Shown: positions 35,522 through 43,827 of the stretch, piece after piece
Layout of the letters: every line of letters starts with the position of its first letter
How positions within the stretch are numbered: position 1 is the first letter of the stretch
Origin: Candidatus Accumulibacter proximus
GTDB lineage: Bacteria; Pseudomonadota; Gammaproteobacteria; Burkholderiales; Rhodocyclaceae
Assembly (NCBI GenBank): GCA_016709675.1
Contig: JADJMH010000018.1
Coordinates: 70,073 to 134,072 of the forward strand
Length of the DNA: 64,000 nucleotides
Reading direction: 5' to 3'
The notes under the pieces: generated by a model
Told to the model about the DNA's origin: nothing
Database searches by the model: none
The model's input: only the letters and a program-made list of their open reading frames with translations
Made by a program: the position numbers and the translations under genes

Positions 35522-37957
35522 TCAGCGACGCGGTGCGGAAGCTTCAAGCGCCGTCGTCAGGCACTGCTCGAACGACCTGACCACCTGGACATCGCCATCG
35601 ACCGAGGGCGCGGCCGCCAAGACGGCGGCTCGCAGGGCTTCTTTGCGGTCCGGGTCGCGACATTCCCCGGCCAGACGGGCTGCAATCGCCACGTAGTCGT
35701 CCACCGACGAAGCGATGGTGTCTGCCAATCCCGCCTTTCGTAACAGGCCGGCGGCAAGCCGCTGCCGCATGTAGCGCCCTTCAAGCGCCACGATCGGCAG
35801 ACCGCGATGCAGCGCCAGCCAGGCGGTGGTGTATCCGGAAAATCCAGTGCAGTCGAGATAGACGTCGCAGATATCGAGCAAGGCGAGAAATTTCCCCGGC
35901 GAGAGCCAGGGGATTTCCACCAGATGCCGACCTGGATCGAGACCGTGACTGCGGAACGTTAATTCCAGGCGGGCCTTGATCAGGTCAGTTGCCCACGGAC
36001 AAACCGGATCCCTCAGCAGAATGAAGACGCTCGCCCCCGTGGCGACGGCAATCTTCGCATAGCTGTCATCAGCCACGGGATCGAACTTGATCGCACGCTG
36101 CGCGATCACGAAGCGGGGGCCGTCCATCGCGGCCAAGCGTTTCTCGACTTCCGGGATCGGCTCGCCAATCAGTGGTAGCGACGAGGTGCAGCAACCCGTA
36201 CCCGGCAAGCGAATCAGCCGCTCCCGATAGTGAGCGTCAGCATCCGGAGCTTCGAGCAATTCGCCGGAAAGAAACAGATCGATCGTCGCCAGACCAGTGG
36301 TGATCGGGTGTCCCCAGCTCGCCACCTGCAAGGGGGCGAGCCGCTGCGCCGCAAGCAAGTAGGCCATCGACGACATCCCGATCTCCGGGTAGAAAATGAC
36401 GTCGGGGCAGTCGCTTTCGGCGGCAGCCAGCCAGCCGGCAGCATCGGTAATCGTGTGCCGATCACGCCAGCCGTCCACCTGCGTGCGAGCGAAGGCGGTT
36501 TCGCCGTCCTCGGCGTTGCCAAGGTGATAAAGCAAGACCTCGAAACGGCTCCGATCCAAATGAAGAAGCAAGCCTCGCAGCACGATATTCCATACGGAAT
36601 GCCAGCGCACCTGATGCGAGACGATCACGAGTCGTATTCTCTCTCGATGCGGACGAGACGTGCAGACCCGCGATTGCAAGCATTCACCGACGAGGTCAGC
36701 ATAGCGCGAGAGCAGGCCGACATGATTTCCGTCCCGGTACGCCAGGAAAAAAGGCTGTTGCGTAACCGCCAGGTCGCCAGCGGCAACCTTGCGCTCAGGA
36801 TCAGAATGCAGCCAACCGGCAAGCTCTTCGAGTGCGCTGGCAAAAAGCCCTGGCACAGCCGCCGCTTCTTCCGCGGTCTGCGTGATCACTGGCAGATCCA
36901 CCGTCGCCAGCGCCAGCCGCGCGCTGACGCGTTCGGGCTCCACGCGGATCGCCTGCAGATAGCAGGTCTTCGCCTCCCCCGAGCGGCCGAGTTCCAGCAG
37001 AACGCTGCCGAGTCGCTCATGAATCCCGGCGTTGTCCGGTTCCGTCTTCAGCGCATCCCGATAGCACGCTTCGGCTTCGGCGAAGCGGTTTTGCTCAACA
37101 AAGAGCCGGCCCAGATTGGCGCACGCATTCGCAAGACCGGGGCGCAGCTCCAGGCAGCGACGATAGCAGGCCTCGGCCTGGGCCACACTTCCCAGCTCCT
37201 GCAGCACATTACCCAGGCTTTCGAGCGCCGGCACCCAGGTTGGATCGGCCTGCAAGGCGGCAAGAAAGCAGCTTTTCGCTTCATCGAGGCGCGCCGACCT
37301 GACCAGAATATTACCCAGGCAGAACTGCGCGGCAGCAGCCCCCGGCGCGAGCTGCAGGGCGCGTCGACAGAGGGCTTCGGCCTCACCGAAGGCACCGAGC
37401 TCGCCCAGCGTGAGGGCCAGCGAGACCAGGCCGTCAAGGGAATCGGGCACGCCAGCCAGAACGCGACGCAGATGCGCCTCCGCCTCCGCAAACCGCCCCA
37501 GCATGCGCAGCGCGTCGCCAAGATTGAACTGCGCAGCGGGGCTCTCAGGCTGAAGCGCGAGCGCCCGGCGGAAGCTGTCGGCGGCGTCGGCCAGACGCCC
37601 TCGTTGGCGGAAAGCGACCCCAAGGCCGGTCTGGGCGTCGAAGTCCCGAGGTGACAGGAGGGTCGCTCGCTGCAGCGCGAGCAGACCATCCCGCCCTTGC
37701 GCCTGCAAGGTAGCGCCGAGCAGCCCCCAGCAAAACCCGGACTGAGGCGAGTGCTCAAGCAGAACGCGCAAGCACGATTCCAGCTCAACGAAACGCCCGG
37801 CCCGGTACATGGCCACCAGTTGCCCCGGGTTGGCCGAGGCCGGCGCGATCGGCGCAGCACCGCTCGGCAGCAGCCCGGCGGTATCGCTGCCCAGACAGCA
37901 GTTCTTGTATTTCCTGCCACTACCACACGGACAGGGATCGTTTCTCCCATGCCTCAT
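35522..37957 (-). CDS. SEC-C / TPR / O-GlcNAc-transferase-like protein
   Basis: 811 aa. An N-terminal SEC-C zinc motif (NDPCPCGSGRKYKNCC, residues 6-21) is fused to about ten TPR units (residues ~40-370, with recurring EAEACYR and LGRFAEAEAHLRR), then a C-terminal GT41-like domain (about 450-811) with DVIFYPEIGMSSMAYLLAAQR and DVYLDCTGFSGYTTAWLALHRGLPIVAL. The C-terminal part resembles the O-GlcNAc transferase catalytic domain and bacterial HMW1C-type relatives. The start is chosen at the ATG following GGAG (nine bases). It could glycosylate proteins or cell-surface components; acceptor unknown. Confidence 0.88.
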   Translation of the reverse strand: MRHGRNDPCPCGSGRKYKNCCLGSDTAGLLPSGAAPIAPASANPGQLVAMYRAGRFVELESCLRVLLEHSPQSGFCWGLLGATLQAQGRDGLLALQRATLLSPRDFDAQTGLGVAFRQRGRLADAADSFRRALALQPESPAAQFNLGDALRMLGRFAEAEAHLRRVLAGVPDSLDGLVSLALTLGELGAFGEAEALCRRALQLAPGAAAAQFCLGNILVRSARLDEAKSCFLAALQADPTWVPALESLGNVLQELGSVAQAEACYRRCLELRPGLANACANLGRLFVEQNRFAEAEACYRDALKTEPDNAGIHERLGSVLLELGRSGEAKTCYLQAIRVEPERVSARLALATVDLPVITQTAEEAAAVPGLFASALEELAGWLHSDPERKVAAGDLAVTQQPFFLAYRDGNHVGLLSRYADLVGECLQSRVCTSRPHRERIRLVIVSHQVRWHSVWNIVLRGLLLHLDRSRFEVLLYHLGNAEDGETAFARTQVDGWRDRHTITDAAGWLAAAESDCPDVIFYPEIGMSSMAYLLAAQRLAPLQVASWGHPITTGLATIDLFLSGELLEAPDADAHYRERLIRLPGTGCCTSSLPLIGEPIPEVEKRLAAMDGPRFVIAQRAIKFDPVADDSYAKIAVATGASVFILLRDPVCPWATDLIKARLELTFRSHGLDPGRHLVEIPWLSPGKFLALLDICDVYLDCTGFSGYTTAWLALHRGLPIVALEGRYMRQRLAAGLLRKAGLADTIASSVDDYVAIAARLAGECRDPDRKEALRAAVLAAAPSVDGDVQVVRSFEQCLTTALEASAPRR

Positions 37958-38307
37958 CGGTCGACTCTCCACCGACAGAAGATCCAAGGCGACGGTCTGT
38001 TCTTGCGGTTCCCTGCCAGGCAGGGCCAATTCAGTCGGCCGTCGCCGGTACGCCGGTGGCCGGCAATCGGCCGATACCACGGACCTGGCCGACGAGTGAA
38101 GCCGGCCCTGCTGCCCAATCCAGCCACTTCAGTCGACACGCCTGAGCGGAGTCATCGGATCGCAAGCCGCATCCCGTCAAGGAAATCAGGAGCCCGCCAT
38201 CTTTGCGCGCCAATTATCGACGGATCCCGGCAACAACAGCCAATGACCGGGTGCCAAAGAAACGGGCGCCGAAGCGCCCGTTTATTCTGCCGCCAGTCAG
38301 CTCAAGG
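37958..38307. other. Intergenic region with porin terminator
   Basis: No gene is seen in 37958-38307. The hairpin ACGGGCGC - CGAA - GCGCCCGT at 38262-38281 stands just downstream of the first porin stop (38308) and, read on the minus strand, is followed by TTTCTTT, fitting a terminator. The remaining ~300 bases show no conserved frame. Confidence 0.7.
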
Positions 38308-39429
38308 CTAGAAGCTGTGGGTTATGCCAGCGCCGACTGCGTAGTTGCTTTCGCCCCTCGCCCCGACGTCACCCGGTACAGCGATAACCTGGCCGGGCAC
38401 GAGGACGTGCCTGTTGTTGTCAAAGTAACTGTAGGCGCCGTAGAGCGATGTGCGCTTCGACAGCGGATAGGTGTACTGGACGCCTGCGCCCCAGCTCTCA
38501 CCATCCTGGACAAGGTTGCGGTCGGTCACCAGCCGGCCGTAGCTGACGCCCAAGGTGCCCGGGCCGATCGGCGCGCTCACGCCGACTGTCCAGAGATCGC
38601 TTTCGTCGATACCGACAGCAAGGATGTCGTTCTTGTTGTCGAGAGCCTGGTAGCTGCCGTAGAGCTTGACCATCTTGAAATCCCAGCTACCGCCAACATA
38701 CCACTCGTTGATATCCTTGCCCGCACCCGCCGGGAACCCGGCCGGCGTCACATTCTGGCGGCTCTGATACACTGCGTCGAGGTTGATCGGACCGTTAGCG
38801 TAGTTGAGTCCAAGACCCAACTTGCCGTTGTCCGAGGTCGAAACAAACCTGTCGTTGTACCCGCCAAACGGATCCCTGGTTTCGCCGAAGCCATAAATCG
38901 CGCTGACCGTGAAGCCGGACAGGTTGTTGCTGGTATAGGTGAGTGAATTATTGAAACGGGCCGGGCTGTTGGGAGTGATCGTGTACCCGTTGAGCGCGCT
39001 CAGGCTCGACTGAATGGCCATGTCACTTGCATCGAGTGCGTCATTCCTCGCCGTTGCGTTGAAACCCGGCGCATACTGACGACCAAGCGCCACCGTACCA
39101 AAGTTGCCGGCCAGCCCGACGAACTGCTGGCGCGCGTTCAGTCCACCGGTTCCGATACCCTGGTTGATGTCGGGATCAAGGCCGTACTCAAGCGTGAAAA
39201 CAGCCTTCAGGCCATTGCCGAGCGCTTCTTCGCCCTTGAAACCGAGGCGGTTTCCCGCACCGACACCGGTAAGCCCGCTGAACGTGTTCCTACCGCCAAC
39301 CAGACCGGCGTTGCCTGAACTGTAAACGTAGGCCAGGTCAAGCACCCCGTACATGGTCACATTGGTCTGGGCGAGGGCAGCACCCGAAGCAAGACCGGCA
39401 ACGGCCATTGCGATCAGTTTCTTTTTCAT
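38308..39429 (-). CDS. Outer-membrane porin, betaproteobacterial type
   Basis: 373 aa. Signal peptide MKKKLIAMAVAGLASGAALAQ, then TNVTMYGVLDLAYVY, the usual beginning of general porins (Porin_4) in Burkholderiales/Rhodocyclales, and a C-terminal aromatic residue in NYAVGAGITHSF, required for insertion by the BAM machinery. It forms a trimeric beta-barrel for passive uptake. It is paralogous to the next gene, and both have the same terminator hairpin. The chosen start is the ATG at 39429; longer frames upstream lack similarity. Confidence 0.95.
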   Translation of the reverse strand: MKKKLIAMAVAGLASGAALAQTNVTMYGVLDLAYVYSSGNAGLVGGRNTFSGLTGVGAGNRLGFKGEEALGNGLKAVFTLEYGLDPDINQGIGTGGLNARQQFVGLAGNFGTVALGRQYAPGFNATARNDALDASDMAIQSSLSALNGYTITPNSPARFNNSLTYTSNNLSGFTVSAIYGFGETRDPFGGYNDRFVSTSDNGKLGLGLNYANGPINLDAVYQSRQNVTPAGFPAGAGKDINEWYVGGSWDFKMVKLYGSYQALDNKNDILAVGIDESDLWTVGVSAPIGPGTLGVSYGRLVTDRNLVQDGESWGAGVQYTYPLSKRTSLYGAYSYFDNNRHVLVPGQVIAVPGDVGARGESNYAVGAGITHSF

Positions 39430-39953
39430 GCAGGTGAACTCCTGAAAGTTTAAGAAAGCCAAAAAAGTTCTCTCCCCAAGCTCATCCGCTAATCTAGCGA
39501 AACCGTCGGGATGATTTGAGGCAAGTTTGGCAGCTGGCGAAGGCTTAAGCAAGCCTGCTCCGCTTTGACGGAGAGCTAAAGGATATTTTTGTTGCACTTC
39601 TGCCACAGCGGCGGCACAGCACGACCGGCAGCCGATGCCGACAGTCGCTTTCTGGCTGGCAGCTGCGGGGCGGGATTTCGCTGTCGATCTCTGGATTGAG
39701 GGGTCACCTACGACGCCTCGGAGAGGCAGGGCAGCCATTCCGGCTGCCCTGCCACACCACCCGGGATGCGGATCCACAGCGGGCGGTTCGGAAAGTTGAG
39801 GTCATGACCACCCGATGTTCGGCTGTTGCTGTCGTGGACCACAGGCTGGGTACGGCGGGTCGCCACCCTTTCAGGCCAGCAGGCCTTCCTACTGACAACA
39901 AAAACGGGCGCCGAAGCGCCCGTCTGATGATCCAACCGACCGCAGCCGGGTTA
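39430..39953. other. 524-base intergenic region between porins with a stable hairpin
   Basis: No coding region. It contains the promoter region of the first porin, a 12-bp perfect hairpin GGCAGGGCAGCC - ATTCC - GGCTGCCCTGCC (39725-39753) not attached to any gene, and the terminator of the second porin near 39904. Confidence 0.7.
39904..39923 (-). terminator. Rho-independent terminator of second porin
   Basis: ACGGGCGC - CGAA - GCGCCCGT, with a TTTTTG run following on the minus strand, 30 bases past the porin stop. The stem and loop are the same as in the other porin's hairpin (38262-38281), so the pair was probably duplicated together. Confidence 0.85.
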
Positions 39954-41078
39954 TTAGAACGAGTGACGCATGCCAACCGTGAAGGTGTTGTTGGTCTCGC
40001 CCGGAGCGCCAACGCCGCCGACCGGACCGAGGCCCAGGCTGTCATTGTCGTTCTTGGTCCAGACGTAACCGGCGTAGGCCGTCGTGCGCTTCGACAAGGC
40101 GTAGGTACCAGCAAGCATGGCGCCGTTGGTCTTGCCGTCGATCACACCCGAATCAAAGTCAGTCTGTGCGTACGCCAGATGGATCCCGAAGTTGCCGACC
40201 GGAATGACCGCGCCCACAGTCCAAGTGCTGTTGTCGTTGTTGATCCGGTTCTTGTCGTCCTGGTCCTGATAGCTGGCCATCAGCTTGACGAACTTGAGGT
40301 CGAAGCTGCCGCCGACGTACCATTCGTTGATGTCGTCACCCCAGAGAGGGCTGTTGTTGTTGACACCAGCGGGCATCACACTTTGGCGAACCTGGTAGAC
40401 GGCATCGACGTTGAAGGCACCGCTCGCGAAGTTTGCGCCCAGGGCGTAGCGGCTATTGTCGGTCGTGGAGACGCAACGGTCATTGAGAGAGCTGACGGTG
40501 ACGCCGGCCACGGTGCAGCTGCTGTTCTCGCCAAACGAATAGATCGCCTTGCCGGTGAAGCCACCCCAGTTCGGAGTGGTGTAGCTGAGTGCGTTGTCCC
40601 AGCGAGCAGCGGAGTTCGGGGTGATGGTGTTGCCAGCCTGGGCGGTCATGTACGACTGCGGCTCAAAAAGGGCGCCACCGGCGGGGTCATTGTTGGCCGT
40701 GGCCTGGTAGCCCGGCGAATACTGACGGCCGAGAGCGATCTGACCAAAGCCACCGGCAAGACCGACAAACTGCTGGCGGGCATTCAGACCGCCGGTACTG
40801 CCGACACCGGAGTTGTTGTCGATGTTGAGGCCGTATTCGAGGGTGAAGATGGCCTTCAGGCCGTTGCCCAGAGCTTCTTCGCCCTTGAAGCCGAGGCGCG
40901 AGCCGCTCAGCAGACCCGACTGGATGCCACTGAACTTGTTGGTGCCGGTAACCAGCGCGTCGCCCTGGCTCCAGACATAGCCGGCATCGGCGATACCGTA
41001 CATGGTGACATTGGTCTGGGCAAAAGCAGCGCCCGAGGCCAGGCTGGCGACTGCCAGTGCGATGAGTTTCTTTTGCAT
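39954..41078 (-). CDS. Outer-membrane porin, betaproteobacterial type (paralogue)
   Basis: 374 aa. Signal peptide MQKKLIALAVASLASGAAFAQ, then TNVTMYGIADAGYVW; the C-terminal NTFTVGMRHSF ends in Phe. Shares the general pattern with the neighbour (LTGVGAGNRLGFKGEEALGNGLKAVFTLEYGL versus SGSRLGFKGEEALGNGLKAIF-type) but differs in the loops, including a CTVAG segment with two Cys. A GAGGAG ribosome-binding site precedes the ATG. The 320 bases upstream (41079-41398) contain no supported gene. Confidence 0.95.
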   Translation of the reverse strand: MQKKLIALAVASLASGAAFAQTNVTMYGIADAGYVWSQGDALVTGTNKFSGIQSGLLSGSRLGFKGEEALGNGLKAIFTLEYGLNIDNNSGVGSTGGLNARQQFVGLAGGFGQIALGRQYSPGYQATANNDPAGGALFEPQSYMTAQAGNTITPNSAARWDNALSYTTPNWGGFTGKAIYSFGENSSCTVAGVTVSSLNDRCVSTTDNSRYALGANFASGAFNVDAVYQVRQSVMPAGVNNNSPLWGDDINEWYVGGSFDLKFVKLMASYQDQDDKNRINNDNSTWTVGAVIPVGNFGIHLAYAQTDFDSGVIDGKTNGAMLAGTYALSKRTTAYAGYVWTKNDNDSLGLGPVGGVGAPGETNNTFTVGMRHSF

Positions 41079-41398
41079 TGTGAATCTCCTCTAGGTTTGA
41101 GATCGATGAAGCGGACCGCTGCCTCACCAAACTGGACCTCTCGAAAAAGAAACGAGAAGTTGGAGCGATTCTGGCAAACGGCGATTGGCGGAGCAAGTTC
41201 CGTGAACGCTTTCAATGGCGGTAGACAGGCATTTGTTGGTTTTTCGCAACATGCGTCGGAATTTTCACTCAGACTGCGCGCCAGGGGAGCGGCGGCGGAA
41301 CGACCGAGCCAGGCCCCTCCGGTCAAGTCCCCACCTTGGCTGAGGAAGAGGCAGGAGGTAGAATTCCGACTGGCATTCTTACTAGCCGGAGTCCTCGG

Positions 41399-41647
41399 AT
41401 GCGCGTAACCAGCAAAGGTCAGGTCACCATCCCGCAAGCAATCCGCAACGCAGCCGGCCTGCTGCCGAATACGGAGGTCGAGGTGGTTTACGAAAACGAT
41501 CAGGTCATACTTCGTGCGGCCAGCCATGACCGGCGGGCAAAATTGGAAGCGGCCCTGAAGAGTGCGCGTGCCGTGCCACTGACGCCGGCTTTCCGTGGCA
41601 AGTCTGCGGACGAGATCATGGCATTTCTGAGGGAATCGCCATCGTGA
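41399..41647 (+). CDS. vapB: AbrB/SpoVT-type antitoxin (VapB)
   Basis: 82 aa. An AbrB swapped-hairpin DNA-binding domain (MRVTSKGQVTIPQAIRNAAG and EVVYENDQVILR) plus a short toxin-binding tail. The ATG at 41399 has GGAG nine bases upstream, so a longer start is unlikely. It overlaps vapC by four bases (GTGA) and probably represses their shared promoter. Confidence 0.93.
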   Translation: MRVTSKGQVTIPQAIRNAAGLLPNTEVEVVYENDQVILRAASHDRRAKLEAALKSARAVPLTPAFRGKSADEIMAFLRESPS

Positions 41648-42069
41648 CGACGGTGGCGACGACGGTACTGGTTGACTCCTGCGTCATCATCGATCTTCTG
41701 GCGGCCGAAAGCGACTGGTATGAATGGGCAATGGCGAAGATATCGGCACTCTCCGAGTGCCGAGCTCTGGCGATCAACCAGATCATCTACGCTGAAATCG
41801 CTGCCGTATACGACACGCCGGCCGATCTGGAGCTGGCGCTGGCCCCGTTTGAGTTCATCCGCCTGTCGTTGCCTTGGGAGGCAGCCTTTCTATCCGGTAC
41901 GGCCTATCGCATTTATCGGCAGCGGGGGGGTCATCGCCGCTCTCCTTTGCCGGACTTCTACATCGGAGCGCATGCCATGACCGCCGGCATGGCACTGCTG
42001 ACGCGCGACGAGACACGGTATCGCGGTTACTTCCCACGCCTGCGGCTGATCACTCCGACGACAGAATGA
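41644..42069 (+). CDS. vapC: PIN-domain ribonuclease toxin (VapC)
   Basis: 141 aa. The PIN catalytic acids are all present: D11 (VDSCVIID), E51 (YAEIAAVY), D104 (PLPDFYIGAHA) and D122 (TRDETRY). Toxins of this family cleave tRNA or rRNA and are held inactive by VapB. Start is GTG overlapping the antitoxin stop. Its 3' end overlaps the convergent mazF by 20 bases. Confidence 0.93.
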   Translation: MTTVATTVLVDSCVIIDLLAAESDWYEWAMAKISALSECRALAINQIIYAEIAAVYDTPADLELALAPFEFIRLSLPWEAAFLSGTAYRIYRQRGGHRRSPLPDFYIGAHAMTAGMALLTRDETRYRGYFPRLRLITPTTE

Positions 42070-42325
42070 GCGCCGATCTCGTGCCTGACTGAACCGCCAG
42101 AAGTGCTCGGCGTGATCTCCATCCTTTGGCGTGCTGTCCTCCAACGGCCACCAGCGCTGCCCCTGAATACTGGCGGCTGGCGTTGCCGGTCAACGGCACC
42201 ACGACGACTCGTGCCTGTTTGCGATTCGCTGCGTCATTGCTGACGATCACGGCCGGAAGCGTCTTGCGGATTTCACTGCCTGCGGCTGGGTCGAATTCCA
42301 CCCACCAGACCTCACTGCGCTTCAT
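42050..42325 (-). CDS. MazF/PemK-type mRNA interferase, altered C-terminus
   Basis: About 91 aa. Starts MKRSEVWWVEFDPAAGSEIRKTLPAVIVSND, a typical MazF fold beginning, and carries VVVVPLTGN. From about residue 72 on, the expected family C-terminus is replaced by KGWRSRRALLAVQSGT, so the toxin is truncated or frameshifted and may be inactive. The antitoxin frame next to it is also incomplete. Confidence 0.65.
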   Translation of the reverse strand: MKRSEVWWVEFDPAAGSEIRKTLPAVIVSNDAANRKQARVVVVPLTGNASRQYSGAALVAVGGQHAKGWRSRRALLAVQSGTRSALILSSE

Positions 42326-42416
42326 CGGCGACGTCTCCAGCAAGGGCGTTGCTCCATTCCAGAGCTTCGGCTTCGCGCTCCTTGTCGGCCGCCATTGCCC
42401 GGTAGCCTTTAATCAG
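42312..42416 (-). pseudogene. Truncated antitoxin remnant (MazE/CopG-like)
   Basis: The minus strand reads LIKGYRAMAADKEREAEALEW..NALAGDVADEAQ and stops inside mazF, overlapping it by 14 bases. This is the C-terminal end of an antitoxin of the type that precedes MazF. The DNA-binding N-terminus is missing; the remnant begins immediately beside the trpC stop. Confidence 0.55.
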
Positions 42417-43201
42417 GAAAACAACTCCGCCAGCGCCTCCCCCGGCTCGGCGGCACGCATGAAGGCTTCGCCGACGAGGAAGGCATTGACGCCGTGGTCG
42501 CGCATCAAGTTCACATCAGCGCTGGCGAGAATGCCACTCTCGGTGACGACGAGGCGCTCGGCCGGGATGTAAGGCAAGAGGTCAATGGTCGTCTGCAGGC
42601 TGACTTCGAAACTACGCAGGTTGCGGTTGTTGATGCCGATCAGTGGGGTGGCGAGCTGCAGGGCAAGATCGAGCTCCTGACGATCATGAACTTCGACCAG
42701 CACGGCCATGCCATGACTCGCGGCGATCGCCTCGAAATCGCGCATCGCCGGCAGGTCGAGTGCTGCAACGATCAGCAGGATGGCGTCGGCGCCGATCGCC
42801 CGAGCTTCATGGACTTGGTACGCATCCACCATGAAATCCTTGCGCAGGGCTGGCAGGCTGCTGGCAGCGCGCGCGGCCTGGAGATACGCCGGTGCGCCCT
42901 GGAAAAACTGATGGTCCGTAAGTACCGACAGACAGGCGGCGCCATGTTGTTCATAGCTGGCGGCAACCGCCGCCGGCCGAAAGTCGGAGCGCAGCACACC
43001 GCGCGACGGGCTGGCTTTCTTGATTTCGGCGATCACCGCCGGTTGTCCGGCGGCGATGCGCTCACGGATGGCGCCGAGGAAATCGCGCGGCGCCGGCTGA
43101 CCTTCGGCCTGACCGCGCACTTCGGCCAGCGGTCTGATCGACTTGGCGGTGGCGACTTCATCGCGCTTGACGGACAGAATCCGGTTGAGGATGTCGCTCA
43201 T
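42413..43201 (-). CDS. trpC: Indole-3-glycerol phosphate synthase
   Basis: 262 aa TIM barrel. The substrate-binding and catalytic residues are in VIAEIKKASPSRGVLR, LRKDFMVDAYQ, GINNRNLRSFEV and VTESGI. It closes the indole ring in tryptophan synthesis. Start overlaps the Uma2 gene stop (ATGA). Monofunctional (no TrpF fused). Confidence 0.96.
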   Translation of the reverse strand: MSDILNRILSVKRDEVATAKSIRPLAEVRGQAEGQPAPRDFLGAIRERIAAGQPAVIAEIKKASPSRGVLRSDFRPAAVAASYEQHGAACLSVLTDHQFFQGAPAYLQAARAASSLPALRKDFMVDAYQVHEARAIGADAILLIVAALDLPAMRDFEAIAASHGMAVLVEVHDRQELDLALQLATPLIGINNRNLRSFEVSLQTTIDLLPYIPAERLVVTESGILASADVNLMRDHGVNAFLVGEAFMRAAEPGEALAELFS

Positions 43202-43800
43202 GGCTGAGCGGTCGCCGTCGGGGTCTCCGCGGCAAAGTCCTCGCGGGTGTCTTCGAGCAACGCTTCCACCGACAGGTGCAGACCGAGCGACGCCAGCTCG
43301 ACCTGGTCTTCCGGGCCGTAGTCGTAAAGGACCCATCGATTCTCGACGTCGCGGCGAAAGACCTCAATCCGCTGCGCCGCCAGGTCGACCAGAACATAGT
43401 CCTGCAGACTTTCCAGCTTGCGATAGGCGGCGAACTTGCGGCCGCGATCAAAGGCTGCGGTCGACTCGGAGAGGACTTCGGCAACCAGCAGCGGATGGCT
43501 GACGTAATCCGGCGTCAGACGGTCACGTGGATCGCAGGTGACGACGACGTCGGGATAGAAGAAGCAATCTGCGGCTTCAATCCGCGTCTTGACGGCTTCG
43601 ACGAAAACACGGCACGGACTGCCCTTGAGCAACTGACGCAAGCTGCTATAAAGATTGCCCGTCGCGAGATTGTGCGACTGTCGCACGCCAACCATGGCGA
43701 ACACCTCGCCGGCGATATATTCGTGACGTTCTTCCTGCATCTCCTCCCACGCCAGGTAGGCGGCAGCGTCGAAACGTCTTTCAAGCATTGGCAGGGCCAT
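43198..43800 (-). CDS. Uma2-family endonuclease-like protein (DUF820)
   Basis: 200 aa. Restriction-endonuclease-like fold with the PD-(D/E)xK-type elements FFYPDVVVTCD and LLVAEVLSESTAAFDRGRKFAAYRKL. Uma2 proteins are abundant in cyanobacteria and some proteobacteria; function unsettled, often linked to mobile DNA. It is inserted between trpD and trpC, coupled to trpC by a four-base overlap, so it is probably transcribed with the trp operon. Confidence 0.88.
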   Translation of the reverse strand: MALPMLERRFDAAAYLAWEEMQEERHEYIAGEVFAMVGVRQSHNLATGNLYSSLRQLLKGSPCRVFVEAVKTRIEAADCFFYPDVVVTCDPRDRLTPDYVSHPLLVAEVLSESTAAFDRGRKFAAYRKLESLQDYVLVDLAAQRIEVFRRDVENRWVLYDYGPEDQVELASLGLHLSVEALLEDTREDFAAETPTATAQP

Positions 43801-43827
43801 ACCGTATCTCCCAGGCGAGGCAGTCGA

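Noticed and set aside
36230..37654. 474-codon open frame opposite the TPR/glycosyltransferase gene
   Set aside because: The regular composition follows from the TPR repeats on the other strand; no independent motif.
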